Source: Liquidambar formosana (Eukaryota; Streptophyta; Magnoliopsida; Saxifragales; Altingiaceae). Taken from it: 64,000 nt of DNA. This document shows positions 49,061 through 59,510 of this stretch, piece after piece. The position numbers were made by a program, and so were the translations under genes. The number at the start of each line of letters is the position of its first letter. The stretch's first letter is position 1. The stretch covers positions 16,744,046 through 16,808,045 of the forward strand of contig CM077824.1 of the NCBI GenBank assembly GCA_039720395.1, given 5' to 3'. Below the pieces are notes generated by a model that had not been told where the DNA came from, made no database searches, and saw only the letters and a program-made list of their open reading frames with translations.

Positions 49061-49433
49061 TGAGGTTGGGATTTCCATAAATTTTATATGTCAAGTTATT
49101 CTCATTTATTATGTAATTAAGAAGCCTGTATTTAGCAATGTTATTGGTGTACTTGGTGATGGTCCTACACTCCTACATAGTCTCCAAGGTTGTTGCCTAA
49201 ATGACCTTGTCTAATGCAGTAATGCTTGATAAAAATTGATTGAAAATTTAGACGTACTGTAAAGCAATCTCATAACAGCTGTTGATAAAATCTTAAGCAG
49301 CCAGTTCATTATTGTGACAACTTCAGCAATATGCTTGTTTTATATACAGGTCAGAACGCTCAAATGCTTCCAGAACCTTGAGGCCATGTGGAAGAAAAGT
49401 CAGTTCAATCCTAGCAGCCGTTCTCGCTCTTAG
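35810..49433 (+). CDS. ILK5: Ankyrin-repeat Raf-like protein kinase, integrin-linked-kinase group (At4g18950/ILK5 type)
   Basis: The family joins N-terminal ankyrin repeats to a MAPKKK Raf-C1 kinase domain; the Arabidopsis relative (ILK5, also called BHP) acts in stomatal blue-light and stress signalling. Exons: 35810-36122, 39086-39160, 39292-39387, 39620-39705, 40153-40273, 41683-41762, 42911-42973, 43090-43208, 43701-43786, 47219-47340, 48231-48342 and 49350-49433. Junction phases all agree and give about 451 residues, the usual family length. Seen: start MEAKTQARFTLGKQSS; ankyrin RTALHVASCQGR; VAVKK lysine; RHPNVIQFLGAV; catalytic loop HRDLEPSN; ADFGVSK; RYAAPEVF; stop after SSRSRS. Exon 1 has one extra base (about C36070), so the literal frame ends at 36079, before LLERGAEVDAKDRWGST; the copy is a pseudogene unless this is an assembly error. 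HRDLEP has Glu for the usual Lys and the glycine loop is degenerate, both typical of this subgroup. Large introns 1 (3.0 kb) and 9 (3.4 kb) are full of transposons. Confidence 0.93.
36578..37215. mobile_element. MITE interrupted by a LINE, in ILK5 intron 1
   Basis: The ends AGGCTATGTTTGGCTGCA and TGCAACCGAACATAGCCT are inverted repeats with two mismatches. Without the nested LINE the element is about 190 bp and contains GGAATGGAATTAGA / CAATTCCA-type subterminal repeats. It directly follows a C7/G18 homopolymer tract at 36551-36574. Confidence 0.75.
36632..37078 (-). mobile_element. 5'-truncated LINE nested in the MITE
   Basis: The minus strand encodes the C-terminal part of an L1-type reverse transcriptase (FSWGGEFWVMPGC, VVLWKCAFMAIFWVIWLKRN, RIFEDRESS). 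It ends in ...TTGCTGATAAAATAAAT plus an A-rich tail (plus strand TTTTTTTT at about 36627-36634). Possible target duplication: CTGCTTTT (36623) versus TTGCTTTT (about 37080), imperfect. It is antisense to ILK5. Confidence 0.8.
37556..38427. mobile_element. Mutator-like non-autonomous element in ILK5 intron 1
   Basis: The ends TAGGAAGCACGG and CCGTGCTTCATA are inverted repeats, and GTTGGGCAGC lies directly outside both ends (37546-37555 and 38428-38437). That gives a perfect 10-base target duplication, in the 9-11 range of Mutator-like elements. The interior has many GACAC/GTGTC motifs in both orientations. About 0.87 kb; no transposase. Confidence 0.8.
40555..40639. repeat. Long near-perfect hairpin in ILK5 intron 5
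   Basis: The left arm ATACTCCTACAATATATATTATG (40566-40588) and the right arm 40606-40628 are perfect complements over 23 bases, with a 17-base loop. Pairing resumes outside them through TATCAGAATAT and ATATTCTGATA after a short asymmetric gap. It could be a small palindromic MITE or a hairpin precursor; position alone does not decide. Confidence 0.75.
42561..42632 (-). mobile_element. tRNA-derived SINE copy in ILK5 intron 6, antisense
   Basis: The minus strand reads AAGCCACTGGGGCCAGCCTAGAGGTGAGGGAGG, then GGGGTTCAAACCCCTCC (B box) and CAATTGTACCCCAAA. It ends in an (AT)n tail (plus strand, about 42507-42560). It is the same family as 2229, 12893 and 62806. Confidence 0.75.
44100..44692 (+). 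mobile_element. 5'-truncated LINE in ILK5 intron 9
   Basis: The plus strand encodes a degraded LINE RT C-terminal region (VIWRMIPLFLMWSVWKEEEK, ERPIDEFKVILLRLLSC). It ends in AATGAATCATTTACTTATCAG followed by an A-rich tail at about 44690. The ending matches the other LINE tails in the window (ACTTATC). It is sense to the host gene. No clear target duplication. Confidence 0.75.
44985..45600. repeat. Two diverged copies of one interspersed repeat
   Basis: Segments around 44985-45210 and 45330-45600 share ATCGAGTTGATACAAGATTAAG-like, TTCATCCATAAATGAG, TTGATTTTTGG-ATGCAT and AAGGTTATCTAATC motifs in the same order. A further relative appears at the right edge of the window (ACACAATTTTTTACACAAATTCTTACATAG, about 63935-63965). 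Family unknown; inside ILK5 intron 9. Confidence 0.6.
45625..45945. mobile_element. Two adjacent inverted-repeat MITEs of one family
   Basis: The first copy (about 45625-45770) and second copy (about 45786-45945) each have arms ending in TGTG-GGATATC. In the second copy the 16-base arms CCCGTTCGATCACGGC (about 45814) and GCCGTGATCGAACGGG (about 45896) are perfect complements. Both share the core ATCACGGCCA...GCCGTGATC. They lie head to tail in ILK5 intron 9 with about 15 bases between them. Confidence 0.75.
46380..47090. other. Low-complexity insertion-like block in ILK5 intron 9
   Basis: It starts with CGACACGACACGACACG, passes through (AAG)n and (GA)n tracts and ends with repeated CCCGTACCTGTATCCC/ACCTGTACCC segments that echo the beginning in inverted orientation. 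It resembles the GACAC-rich element at 37556-38427, but terminal repeats and target duplications were not resolved. Serine-rich frames here are translated repeats. Confidence 0.45.
48587..48890. mobile_element. Mutator-like MITE in ILK5 intron 11
   Basis: The two halves are long inverted arms of over 100 bases each: GGGTAAATTACAAGAAACCC at the left, GGGTTTCTTGTAATTTAACC at the right. Immediate flanks TAGTATATA (48578-48586) and TAGTAAATA (48891-48899) form a 9-bp target duplication with one mismatch. Total 304 bp, non-coding, effectively a giant hairpin that would be transcribed in the ILK5 pre-mRNA. Confidence 0.9.
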
Positions 49434-51277
49434 CATCAGATGAGTAATTATTGCTACAAAGCATTTAGAATTTTGGTTCTTTGCGAGCTTTAAGGTAGGG
49501 ACCTGTTTGCTACAGATCTTATTGCGCAAGCAAATAATTTTCTTCTTTCCTTCTTTTTTTTTTTTTTCTTTCTTTTTTTTTTTTTTAGTGGTTTAAGTGC
49601 ATCCCATCCAGGCATATTGAATTTGATTCCCTTTTTGTGGGCTGAAAACTACAATTTGTACACAGATAGATACGTGAAAGGCTGCAAGCAGGATTTCTGA
49701 ATTTATGAACCTGCACTTATAATTAATTAGAAAAATAAACCCAACATTTTTTATCGATGTTAAAACCTTATCTAAATTTTATGGTCAATTAATTGATAGT
49801 TTGTTTTTACATGTTCATGTACTTGTTGATTTAGGATTTGTAAGTGTTCTCATGATGAACTATATTTTGAGCACCATTTTCAACCTATGGAACTTCTGAT
49901 CGGAATGGTGTTTGTTATTTAACTTTAGTTCAGTCTTCACTTGGAAGGTTAAGTAGAAGCTGTGTTATTGCAAATTTACAAATGAGTTGGCTCTTGGATG
50001 AAGAATATATGGATGCAATATGCTTGTTAAAGAAGAGCAGGTCATGTGATCTCTTTTAGTTTTCTTTATTTCTTCCTAAAATCATTGTAATGTTGGCTGA
50101 AGTGTCTTAGGAGGGGGAAAAACACTAACAGCATGACGAGAGATGGTCATAGCAATTGGAGCCGTTAAATAATCTATGTTCTCTGAATTACGATTGGAGC
50201 ATTCAATGTATAAAGGCTGTCTCCTGTTCGGACTGATTTCCAGTGGATGCTTTCTACAGGTTGGTAATTGACATATGGCACCCGAGTTTAATCCCTGGAT
50301 GCTATGATATTCTTTATGTTGCAGACTTACAGTAGCCTGAAACTTTATGTTTGAAAGGATAATTTTCATTGCCAAGCTGATGTGCAACAGCATAATTTTG
50401 ACAATAAGCAGTCGGCAGAAGATACATACTTTGTTATAGGGAAGAGGAGGAAAAGGATAGCAGGTATCCATTACAATTGTCTTGTGATTTAATCTTCAAT
50501 ATATTGTTGTACCACTTAATGACATGAGTCATGCAATTATACCCAGAAAAAAGGCAATCCAGTCAACATTTCCTGCAATCTGAAAGCAAGTGCTGGAACT
50601 TCTCTGCAAAAGATTCATAAAAATTTATTTTTACTTTTTCAAATAGACCTTTCACTTGCCTCGTTACTCAGACCAATTGAGCCATACTAGAGTGGTTAAT
50701 TTCTTCAAATCTCAAATATGAACACAAATTTTATATGAAATAGATTCTGCTCAAATGCCAAAAAAAGAACACTCTGGGAAAACAATTTCCACCTTCACGA
50801 AATAGATTCTGCTCAAATCACGATCTGCACATTGATATTTTTAATGGGATCTATGTTGGATCATCATTTTCCCCACAGGTGCATCATTAATGTCCTAACC
50901 CCTAAGAGGCTAACACAATTCAAAGATTTGAGTGGCTGGATCCCCACCAAATAACCACAGAGAAAAAACCAGAGAGAAAAAATCTTTGAGGAACGGAAAT
51001 AACCACAGAGAAAAAACCTCTTTTCACTATTCAATTCAAGTAACTGGATCCCCACCAAATCCAAATTTAGGTTGATGCCATCTCTTAGCCCACACAAGAA
51101 AGAAAACAACTTCAAATTATAAGCGTGTGCTCCATCCAACATCATTTGCAAAGAAACCAGCTTTATAGCATTCACTGATACACGTTACTTGACCATACCT
51201 GCCCCAATCAGGTAAACCGCTGCTGCTATTTTTCTCTTTCATTGGCACCATCATCAGCAGCCTTCATATCATGATTA
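49434..51277. other. Region between the convergent ILK5 and PIF1 genes
   Basis: It should contain the ILK5 3' UTR (plus) and the PIF1 3' UTR (minus). No additional coding exon was found. Near 50930-51060 there are short local duplications of helicase-end and flank sequence: TGGATCCCCACCAAAT at about 50938 and 51045, ATAACCACAGAGAAAAAACC at about 50951 and 50999, and AATCTTTGAGGAACGGAAA at about 50979 and inside PIF1 at 51324. Confidence 0.55.
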
Positions 51278-52679
51278 CTACCCAAACCGCTGATAGTACT
51301 GCAAAACCTTTGGGTGTGCAATAATCTTTGAGGAACGGAAACCAGATAAATGAAGGCCCTCCAAGCTTCTTACACGGGAAAGTGCAACATATACCATCCC
51401 GCAGCCAAAAGCTCTAGAGAGATCAGTATGCAGTCTGTCTAGAGTCATGCCTTGGCACTTGTGAATGCTTAAAGCCCATGCCAATACTAGGGGTATCTGC
51501 TTTCGAGTGGCAACTACTAAATCTCCCTCTGTCACATCCCATGTTTCCGGTTCAATCACCACCGTCTTTCCTGAATCAAATTTGACTATAGGTAACAGAT
51601 CTTTGGGGCTTAAGTTCAAGACACTCTTCTTCTCTGGCTTGCTAAAACCAATAATGGTACCTGTGGCACCATTAACCAGTTTGAGCTTGATATCTATATT
51701 TTTTATCAGCATCACCCTTGCACCTTCACATACCTCAAGATGCGTGGGTGCAAGACCCTGTTCGAGCTGGCTCTTCCAAGGATTCTTACCACTATCAACA
51801 GCAGTGTAAACAATACTTTCCTCTTCCAGGCTTTTCATTCTATTTGCATTCACTCTATTCACATCTTCATTCCTCGGATAGAGTTGTACGGCTGAAGGAT
51901 CTGGCTTAGCCTTAGAGCAACGATGTACTAAGAGCTTTAAGTCATCTGGATTACTCTCACCCCTTCTTATACCCTGCAGCAACTTGATAAGATGAGGGTC
52001 CGATTGTCGGAAAATATTGGTAAGTTCAACCTCTAGGTCGAAGCTTGCATTCCAACAATCAGCTTCGAACGCAAAATGCTTCCCACACGATTGACGTTGA
52101 TCAACAATGGGTGGCAACTGCAAGAAATCCCCACTCACAACAAGCTGTATTCCGCCCCATACCTCATCCGTGAATTCATATCGCACCACTCTAGCAATGT
52201 ACTCAATGTTTTCAAACAACTCCCCGTCAATCATACTAATTTCATCCATGACCAACGCCTTAACTTCACTCCACCTCTTTACAGCCCGCTCATCCGAAAA
52301 AACCCTTTGGAGCAACATTTCCCGATCCAACTTTGCAGCTCCAATCCCGGCAAAGGAGTGCAGGGTCTGCCCTCTGAGAGCACAAGCGGCGACACCGGTG
52401 GAAGCCGTGACAAAAACCCGAGATGGGCCATGAATCTGCTTAAGCTATCTTAATGATACGCTTCAGCAAGACTGTTTTTCCGGTACCAGCCGAACCCGTG
52501 ATAAAAACAGACTTCCCTTTGGAAATGGCATCCAAAATTTGTGCCTGTTGATCAATCCATTTGGTTTTGGCACTAGGGTTTCTGTTCTTGAAACTATTTT
52601 GATCCCATGTCGTGCTTTTTCTAGTGCTCTTGGTGCTATAGTTTCTGTATGCCGCTATGGCAGAGTAGATGAACTTCAT
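51278..52679 (-). CDS. PIF1: PIF1-type 5'-3' DNA helicase, with one frame break
   Basis: PIF1 helicases are superfamily 1B ATP-dependent 5'-3' DNA helicases acting on replication, telomeric and organellar DNA. Motifs in order on the minus strand: I/Walker A FITGSAGTGKTVLLK; Ia VFVTASTGVAACALRGQTLH; II LVMDEISMIDGE; III LVVSGDFLQLPP; then ARVMLIKNID, SIHKCQGMTLDRLHTDLS (V) and VYVALSRVRSLEG (VI). The end is at YYQRFG-stop. The likely start is the ATG at 52679 (MKFIYSAIAAYRNYSTK), whose Arg/Ser/Tyr-rich N-terminus could be an organelle presequence; an earlier in-frame ATG is at 52748. At about 52445 one extra base puts TAA after KRIIKIA; dropping it continues as LKQIHGPSR. About 466 residues, apparently intronless. 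Everything else is conserved, so either a recent pseudogene or an assembly indel. Confidence 0.9.
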
Positions 52680-53130
52680 GCCTATCACATATACACACGA
52701 ATATATATACATACATATAGATAAGTAAATCCCTCTCTGGATCCTCAAGATTTCATCACAAATTTAGGTCTTTTTGCAAGATTGACGATGGAAATGACGA
52801 TGAAGTGAAGCGCACCGTGAACATGGAAATCACTAGAATGGGTTGGTATCGACATAGATGTGACATTGTTGAGATTAGGGCAAAATGGATCACCAGAAGA
52901 ACACAGACAAACAAGAAGACAAAGAAAGGAGGAGGAATTTGCTTACCAAATGGGTGGGAAATCAATCTTTGGGAGCTTAGCTTTCCGGGGCTGAAGACCA
53001 GAAATCTCCCCTATCAAATGTCCTCTTTGACTCCTAAATGCGCAGGTAAAACACTTGACATTTGATAACCTATCTGACAAACAAGCTTGGGCCTTGTGCT
53101 TTTACATTTGGGCTGTGCTTGACTTGGAAA

Positions 53131-53345
53131 GTTGGAAGTTGCAATACCAACAGTATGATCCTATGGGAGCGGCTATTGCAACCCTTCCCAACCCCACAAT
53201 TTTATATACCCACCCCATGTAAAGACGAAAATACCTACAGTTGGAAGTTGCAATACCAACAGTATGATCCTATGGGAGCGGCTATTGCAACCCTTCCCAA
53301 CCCCCCAATTTTATATACCCACCCCATGTAAAGACGAAAATACCC
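53131..53345. repeat. 109-bp tandem duplication spanning a transposon end
   Basis: Two near-identical units start GTTGGAAGTTGCAATACCAA at 53131 and 53240. Each unit contains the flank, the ATGATCCTAT target sequence and the element end GGGAGCGGCTATTGCAACCC. The duplication therefore happened after the transposon inserted at 53165. Confidence 0.9.
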
Positions 53346-54359
53346 CTAATGAAATATAAGCGTAAAACCCTCTCACAGTCTCACCCCTCTCACCCAACCT
53401 GCCCTCACCATCGACTGGCAAAAAAGCCTTCCTCCCACTCACACCCACCCCCCCCCCCCCCCCCCCCCCCCCCCCACACACATATCATTGACCACCAGCG
53501 ACGGAGGGGCTAGTCGGCGACGGCGAGGAAGAGAACTCTTCCAAAAGTCAACTCCTAACCCTCTCACCCCAACCTGCATACCATCAACTCGACTGGCACA
53601 AAGAGAGCATTTTCTCCCATCGCACATGACGACTCGTGGATGTTGGCTTTTGAGAAAGCCTGTGACAAGAATAAAAAATTCTTAAAAAAAAAGTAATAAT
53701 CCAATGCTTTAAAAAAAAAAAACTATTCTGGAACTGTTCGGTTAATTAAGACCAAACACTTTCCATATGTTTGATTTCTTGAAACCGAATATATTTATTT
53801 TAAACGGTCAGATGAAACATAACAAAATAATCCGTGCAATGTTCGGTTTTATAAAATCGAACAAAATATTTATGATCGGTTGTTTAAAACCGAATATTAC
53901 TATAATGTTCGGATAACTAGAAGCAAACATGCGCGACTGTATTTTTAATTTTTTTTTTTTTTTTTTCCATTTTTGCATACTTTGAACACAAAATACATAC
54001 CTTATTGCTGCCAACATCATCCCAACTGACTTCCTCCTCATCCATTGCTCATAAAAAACGTAAAAACTACTACAAATGGGTTATGGATTTTTGCTTAAGG
54101 ATTGTTGTGAGAGAGTGAGGGATGAAGATGATACATTGGTTAGGAATGGTTATAAGAGAGTGAGAGATGAGGATGAGAGTTGTCGGAGAGGGTTGTGGGA
54201 GAGTGGCGCGAGAGAGGGTGGGGTGATGGGGGTGGGGTGTATTAAACACTTGTGTTTTTAATACTTAAAGCCTTTTTTGGTAATTTTGTATCATAATTTT
54301 TCTAATTAAAAAATATGGGGGTCAAGTGATCAGTTTAGGGGGTTGCAATAGCCATTCCC
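53165..54359. mobile_element. Mutator-like non-autonomous element upstream of PIF1
   Basis: The left end GGGAGCGGCTATTGCAACCC and right end GGGTTGCAATAGCCATTCCC are inverted repeats. ATGATCCTAT flanks both sides (53155-53164 and 54360-54369), a perfect 10-base target duplication. The interior has a 25-base C run near 53450-53475 and several dispersed inverted GTTCGGTTTTA / TAAAACCGAA motifs at 53740-53920. There is no transposase. It lies about 0.5 kb upstream of the PIF1 start, within reach of its promoter. Confidence 0.85.
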
Positions 54360-54369
54360 ATGATCCTAT

Positions 54370-57300
54370 AGGTAATAGCTTTGCCTCAGGGTGGGTTGGA
54401 GTTGGGATGAGGCTGTGGATTATCTTTACCAAAGTTTAATCTAGGCATCAATACTGTTTAATAAGTTTGGATCTAAAATAATTTACTCCACGAGTGAACA
54501 GAAGACCTCAATATTATCATGTCATCGACGTACCTATAGAATTAAAAGTCTTTAATTTTAATTACTTGAGGGTCAATTAAATTACTATTTTCTTAACTTT
54601 TAAGGAGTGGACCAATTAGTAGTTTTTAGAGTCCACACTTCAAGAAGTGGAAAGTCGTAAGTTTGACATCTTACTCCCTAAGACACTAGCTGAATTTATC
54701 TTTTGTGGGTTAACATTGATATGGAGTAGGGGTGGCCTTTACCCTTGTCTAATATTTAGTTGGATCAAAGATCTATAATTCTAGATACCCCTATTGCCAA
54801 AAAAAAAAAAGAAAAAAAAAAAAACCTATTTGTTCGCCATTTGACACTATGTGCATGTTTGGGAACACTTCCCAGCAGCTTGAACTCACATTTTCTTGCT
54901 AACATATCGGCAAAATATATATATGTAAGATTCTTTCTTTCCATATAATATAATTGTGTTCAATTTTATAAATAAACTATCCAAATGTACACATAATTTT
55001 CGTGTCTTGAAATCGAACAGGCAAGAGAAGTGGATAAATACAAATTTAATTAAATTAGACAAAATGGGTAAAATTATTCGTTGGATGTTCTTATAAAAAA
55101 ATATAAAATTCAACTACTGAGAAAAATTATCTTACAAAAGGTAATTTTAAGAAAAATCATGTTTCCACATACTTTAGTCAAAATTTTGGGATGAAATTCC
55201 AAATATTAAACCAACCCAAACACAACTGCACTTAACCATCATCCAAAATCAAACTATATATTTTAAATTAATTAAGATTATTTAATCTAATCGAATCATA
55301 GGTCCATCCCTTAGCGTTCATTGATTCATTACCTTTGTTATACTCTTTTCCGTTGGATATAACCTCTGGGGTTAACTTCGCCAAATCATTGAAAGTACTC
55401 TTCCTTGTATATTTAAAAACGTACTAGAGGTGATAAGCACACACGACAATGGCTTAGATATCTCCTTATACTCAAATAGAAATGGTAGGACGTTGGTAAT
55501 TTATTTGTTAGTTACGTGTGGATTCCTTGTTGAAATGACTAGTTTAACTCTATTCGCAGCCACAAGTTATTCAAAAGTCAGAATATTTTAAAGAATTTTA
55601 AGAGCATCTTCAATGGAGTTGTTAAATTTTTTTAATATCAAATACAAAATGAAAGCTTATGTGGCAATTTAAAGGTTTACTTAAAATTGGTCATTCCATC
55701 CTATATGCCAAATTTAAGGGCTTGCTCAAACCAAACCACTTCACCCAATATGTCAAATGCAAAAAATGAAGGAATTAAATTACAATGATTAAATTTGGAA
55801 TAAAATAATAAAAAAATTTAAAAAGCATATGACTTAGAAGGATATCAAATTTGGCATCAAGAGATAGGCTTCAATTCCAACTCAATAAATATATTTTGGT
55901 TGGAGATAAATTTGAAACTTGACAATGCTTTTTATAGCCATTTCTTTGTGGAATTTGGCATCTCCGTTAGAGATTCTCTTAGCGGGTCATATTTGCTATA
56001 GAAGTTTAACATCATTATTTCAAAATTAGAAGTAGTTGGATCAAATATAAATATTAATTGGGTACGTAGGGTAGCAAAGATCACTTCCTATTCATCAGTT
56101 ACACTCCATTTTAAAGTACTATTAATTAATATCCAAATTCTTCTCATGGAATGATGCTTCTGCAAAAATTACGCTACTGTTTCCTATTTCCTTCAAATTC
56201 TTTCAAAACCAAAATTGACAAGTGATTGTAGAGATGAACTATAATGAACGGCTACGTAATAGAAGTGCCTTTAGGTCTAACAAACTTAGGCAATATTTAA
56301 CCTTGTACAAATTTTGTGGCCAATTACCTAACCTTAAAAGTTGAAACAGCATCTTGAAAAATTGTAGAGTTTTGATACAAGTCTTTATCCAAAGTCACAA
56401 ATCAATTTGCCATTGCCTACTGTTAATAGTTAATAGGTCAGGTTATTACTTTGGTGGTGGATCCCAACCTGATAAGGTGAAGAATTTGGATAAATCCATA
56501 TCTCTTAAGGCCAAGTTTGTTTAGTTGGAATGGAATGAATGGAATGGAATTACATTCCAATTCATTCCAAACAACATGCTTATATGAGGTAATTTAAATA
56601 AAATGGAATCAAACAACGTGTTTAGATAGCCACTTCAAATCCCTTCCATTTCCATTACATAAGTTTATTTTTTTTTTTTTTTGGGTTTTCACGAACGACT
56701 CCAAACATGATATGTACAAACTTATAAACACAAATACAATTCAAAGCTTTTGACACTAGAATTTGCCAACATAAACATAAGATCTTTAAAAAAAAAAAAA
56801 AAAAAAAAAGAAGAAGAAAAAAGAAAAAAAAAAGGAGCATACTTAATTACAACCCCAAACCAAAGAACCTACAAACTAAGACCCTCTTTTGAATCGAGGA
56901 AAGGGGAACAATCCACTTTTATGTGCTCAAACATAATATTTCTGTGTCACAAGGGGAAAGTGCAAACCACTAGGCCAATCCTGGCAGGATTAGCTTTCTT
57001 CTTGTTACCCTAGTTAGGTTTGTTAGCATTATGAGATAAAGAATTTTTCTAATTGAAAAATAAAAAGGTAAAAGAAAGGGATAAATGGATTGTGAGATTA
57101 AAAATTTATTTTTAATTTAAAAGGTAAAATAAATAGCAAAAAATATAGTAGAATATATCTTTTGCCACCTAGGTCAAGAAGGTCTAGCCACCTTGGTTAG
57201 CACTATGAAATACAGAAAAAATTTATTGACTGAAAAAAGAGGTAAATTAAAGAATGGGAAAATATAGTTTCACTCTTTTAATTTTCACTCGAAAATGCTT

Positions 57301-57937
57301 TGTAATTCTCTATTTTGTTTTCAAATATTTTTATCTTTTCATGTTTAGAAAAATATGTTTTTAACCCTTATGACATTAATAGAAATGATGATTTTACAAA
57401 TATACTCTTATCATATGTCAGTAAAATGACGAAAATTGTCTCTATTAGAGAAGCATTTTCATCTTAAAATATTGTGAGTGGGTCATTTAAACATCTTTGG
57501 TTGAAAAATCAAATAGTTCATAGAAGAATTGTGTAAAGTACTATTTTCTAAAACAAGAGAAGTTAAAGTGTTTGAAAATAAAATAAATTAGTGAAAAATA
57601 TTTTTAAATGAAAGTTGAGGAAGTGAAAAATATAATTTTCTCTCGAGAAGGAGCGCAAAGCATTATGCGGTGAAGAGCTGTTTCTTTGATTAGATAAAGG
57701 TAAACGAAGAAGCAAGGAAAAAAAAAAAGAAAAAAAAAGGGTATTTCTTTTGCTGAGACTAGCCAGCTAGTTGGCACTATGAAGCAAAGTGAAAGGTAAG
57801 AAGAAAGATTGAAAAGCATTATGAGATAAAGATATATCTTTTAAATTTTAATAATAAAAAAAAGGGGTAAAGGAAGACTAAAAAAGCAAAACAGAAAGTG
57901 AGAGAAGTCTAGGTGCGTAATAGATATATCGCATTAT
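54370..57937. other. Intergenic region, no gene supported
   Basis: AT-rich with A/T homopolymers near 54800 and 56660-56830. Contains the MITE at 55599-55982 and a GGAATGGAATGAATGGAATGG / CATTCCAATTCATTCC palindrome near 56530-56575, possibly another MITE end. No gene seen. Confidence 0.5.
55599..55982. mobile_element. MITE with TAAGAGCATCTTCAATGGAG ends
   Basis: The left end TAAGAGCATCTTCAATGGAG and right end, reading inward as TAAGAGAATCTCTAACGGAG, are inverted repeats. The type is the same as the AGAGCATCTCCA element at 14724-15284. About 384 bp, non-coding. Confidence 0.65.
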
Positions 57938-59422
57938 GGGTAAAATACATCTACACCCCCTCTATTTATTGACTATTACACTGACTCTTCTATACTTTCT
58001 GAAATTACATTGACCTCCCCTTGTCAGAACGGCTTAACTAATAGAGTAAACGGAATGGTAAAATGACTGAATTGCCCCTCTTTAAAACAGCGTCGTTTCG
58101 CTAGGACGAAGTGGGGAGTTGGTCTGCAAAGAAAAAGAAAAAAAAAAAAAAAGAAAAAATGAAAGAAAAATGGGAGGGAGTGCGTCGACGGTGAGGAAGA
58201 AAGAAGAAGAACAGGGGTCGATAGAGCAGCCTCGAACGCCGGCCAACTCCATTTTTTCCGGCGAAGAAGCACAAAGAAGAAGCAATAGCCATGTCTACAA
58301 AAAATTTTTTTTGCCCCTGTTGCAACAGCCTCGAACGTCGGCGATGCTCGGCTCTAACGCCGTCTTCTTCCTTCTTCTTCTCTTCTTTTTTTTTTTCTTT
58401 TCCTCTGCTCATCAGATCTGCGTGGGACGATAACCAATACCTAGATCTGGTTCGACGGTGAGCTTTTTTCTGGCGAGTTTGGGTTTTTTTGGGAATGAAA
58501 AGAAGCAAACCAAGGGGGTGAAAAACAGAGAAAGGGAAGACAAGGAAGAAGATGCAGCAACAGGGAAAAAAAAAAAATCCGTGCGTCGAAGCCTCCATTT
58601 TTTCCGTGGAGCTTACCGTGTGCCGGCGGTGAGGTTCATGGAGAGGAGCCGCAGCAGTTTGCGATTTCAGATCTGAGAGAGATGAGAGGGTTTAGGGAGG
58701 AGAAACACAATTGGGTAAGTTTCACGGTGAAATCGCAACGGCGGTGAGCGCAGCGGTGACAATCAGGTTCACGGTGCGCGCGAGGCTTGGCAATGCTCTG
58801 TTGGATGCGATGAAGAGGCTTCACATTTGATACAACGGCGGGAAGCTGAAGGGACTCAATGCCCAACGACATTAACCCTCACCCCTTCCTATCTCCCTCA
58901 ACACCTCCCTTGGCCGCCGGCAATAGCATTAACCCTCACCCCCTCATCTCTCCCGTAATACCTCCCTTGGTCACTGGAGAACCGACGTCGCAAAACCCCT
59001 TCTCACCACACCCTGCAACCTTAACCCTTGCTTCGCCTTTTAAGTCCTTCCTTCTCCGACAACCTTGACGGTGGCAAGCAGTGGCAACCTTTGTGAAGAT
59101 GGAGGAGAGCAAATCGACGGGGCAAAATTGAAGGGTCAATCTCAGAAATTAGGAAGAAGACGGGAAGCGATTGGGGTTTCTTTGGGTTCAAGCTCTCTAA
59201 GCCAAACGCTGCGTTTTGGCTTCAATAAGGGTAAAATGGGTATTTTCAGCCCATTTTTAAATGACGTTAGCAACAATTGTTAACCTTTTTAATGGCTGGT
59301 TAACGGATGAGGGAAAGTGTATATTATTATCCAAAGTAAGGGAGGGCAGTGAAATTTCAGAAAGGATAGGGGGTGTCAGTGTAATAGTTAGTAAACACAG
59401 GGGGTGTAGATGTATTTTACCC
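57938..59422. mobile_element. Large Mutator-like element with long inverted ends
   Basis: The left end GGGTAAAATACATCTACACC and right end, reading inward as GGGTAAAATACATCTACACC, are identical for 20 bases. Imperfect complementarity continues for about 100 bases (CTATTACACTGAC; TTTCTGAAATT). The 1.5-kb interior is GC-richer than its surroundings and includes GA-rich tracts, CGCCGGCC-type segments and a repeated ATTAACCCTCACCCC. No recognisable protein or captured gene was identified. Target duplication is not clear (TCGCATTAT / TTATTTTAT). Confidence 0.75.
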
Positions 59423-59510
59423 TTATTTTATTGATGTGCCCTCATTGCTTATCCAAAGTACACTTAAATATGCAAATTTAGTTCAAGTAAGTTTCAATCA
59501 ATTTATTTAT

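Noticed and set aside
51465..52453. Plus-strand frames of 60-125 codons
   Set aside because: They are antisense shadows of the PIF1 helicase coding sequence.
58101..58598. 165-codon minus-strand frame
   Set aside because: Phe/Lys/Arg low-complexity translation of GA-rich DNA inside the Mutator-like element; no family resemblance.
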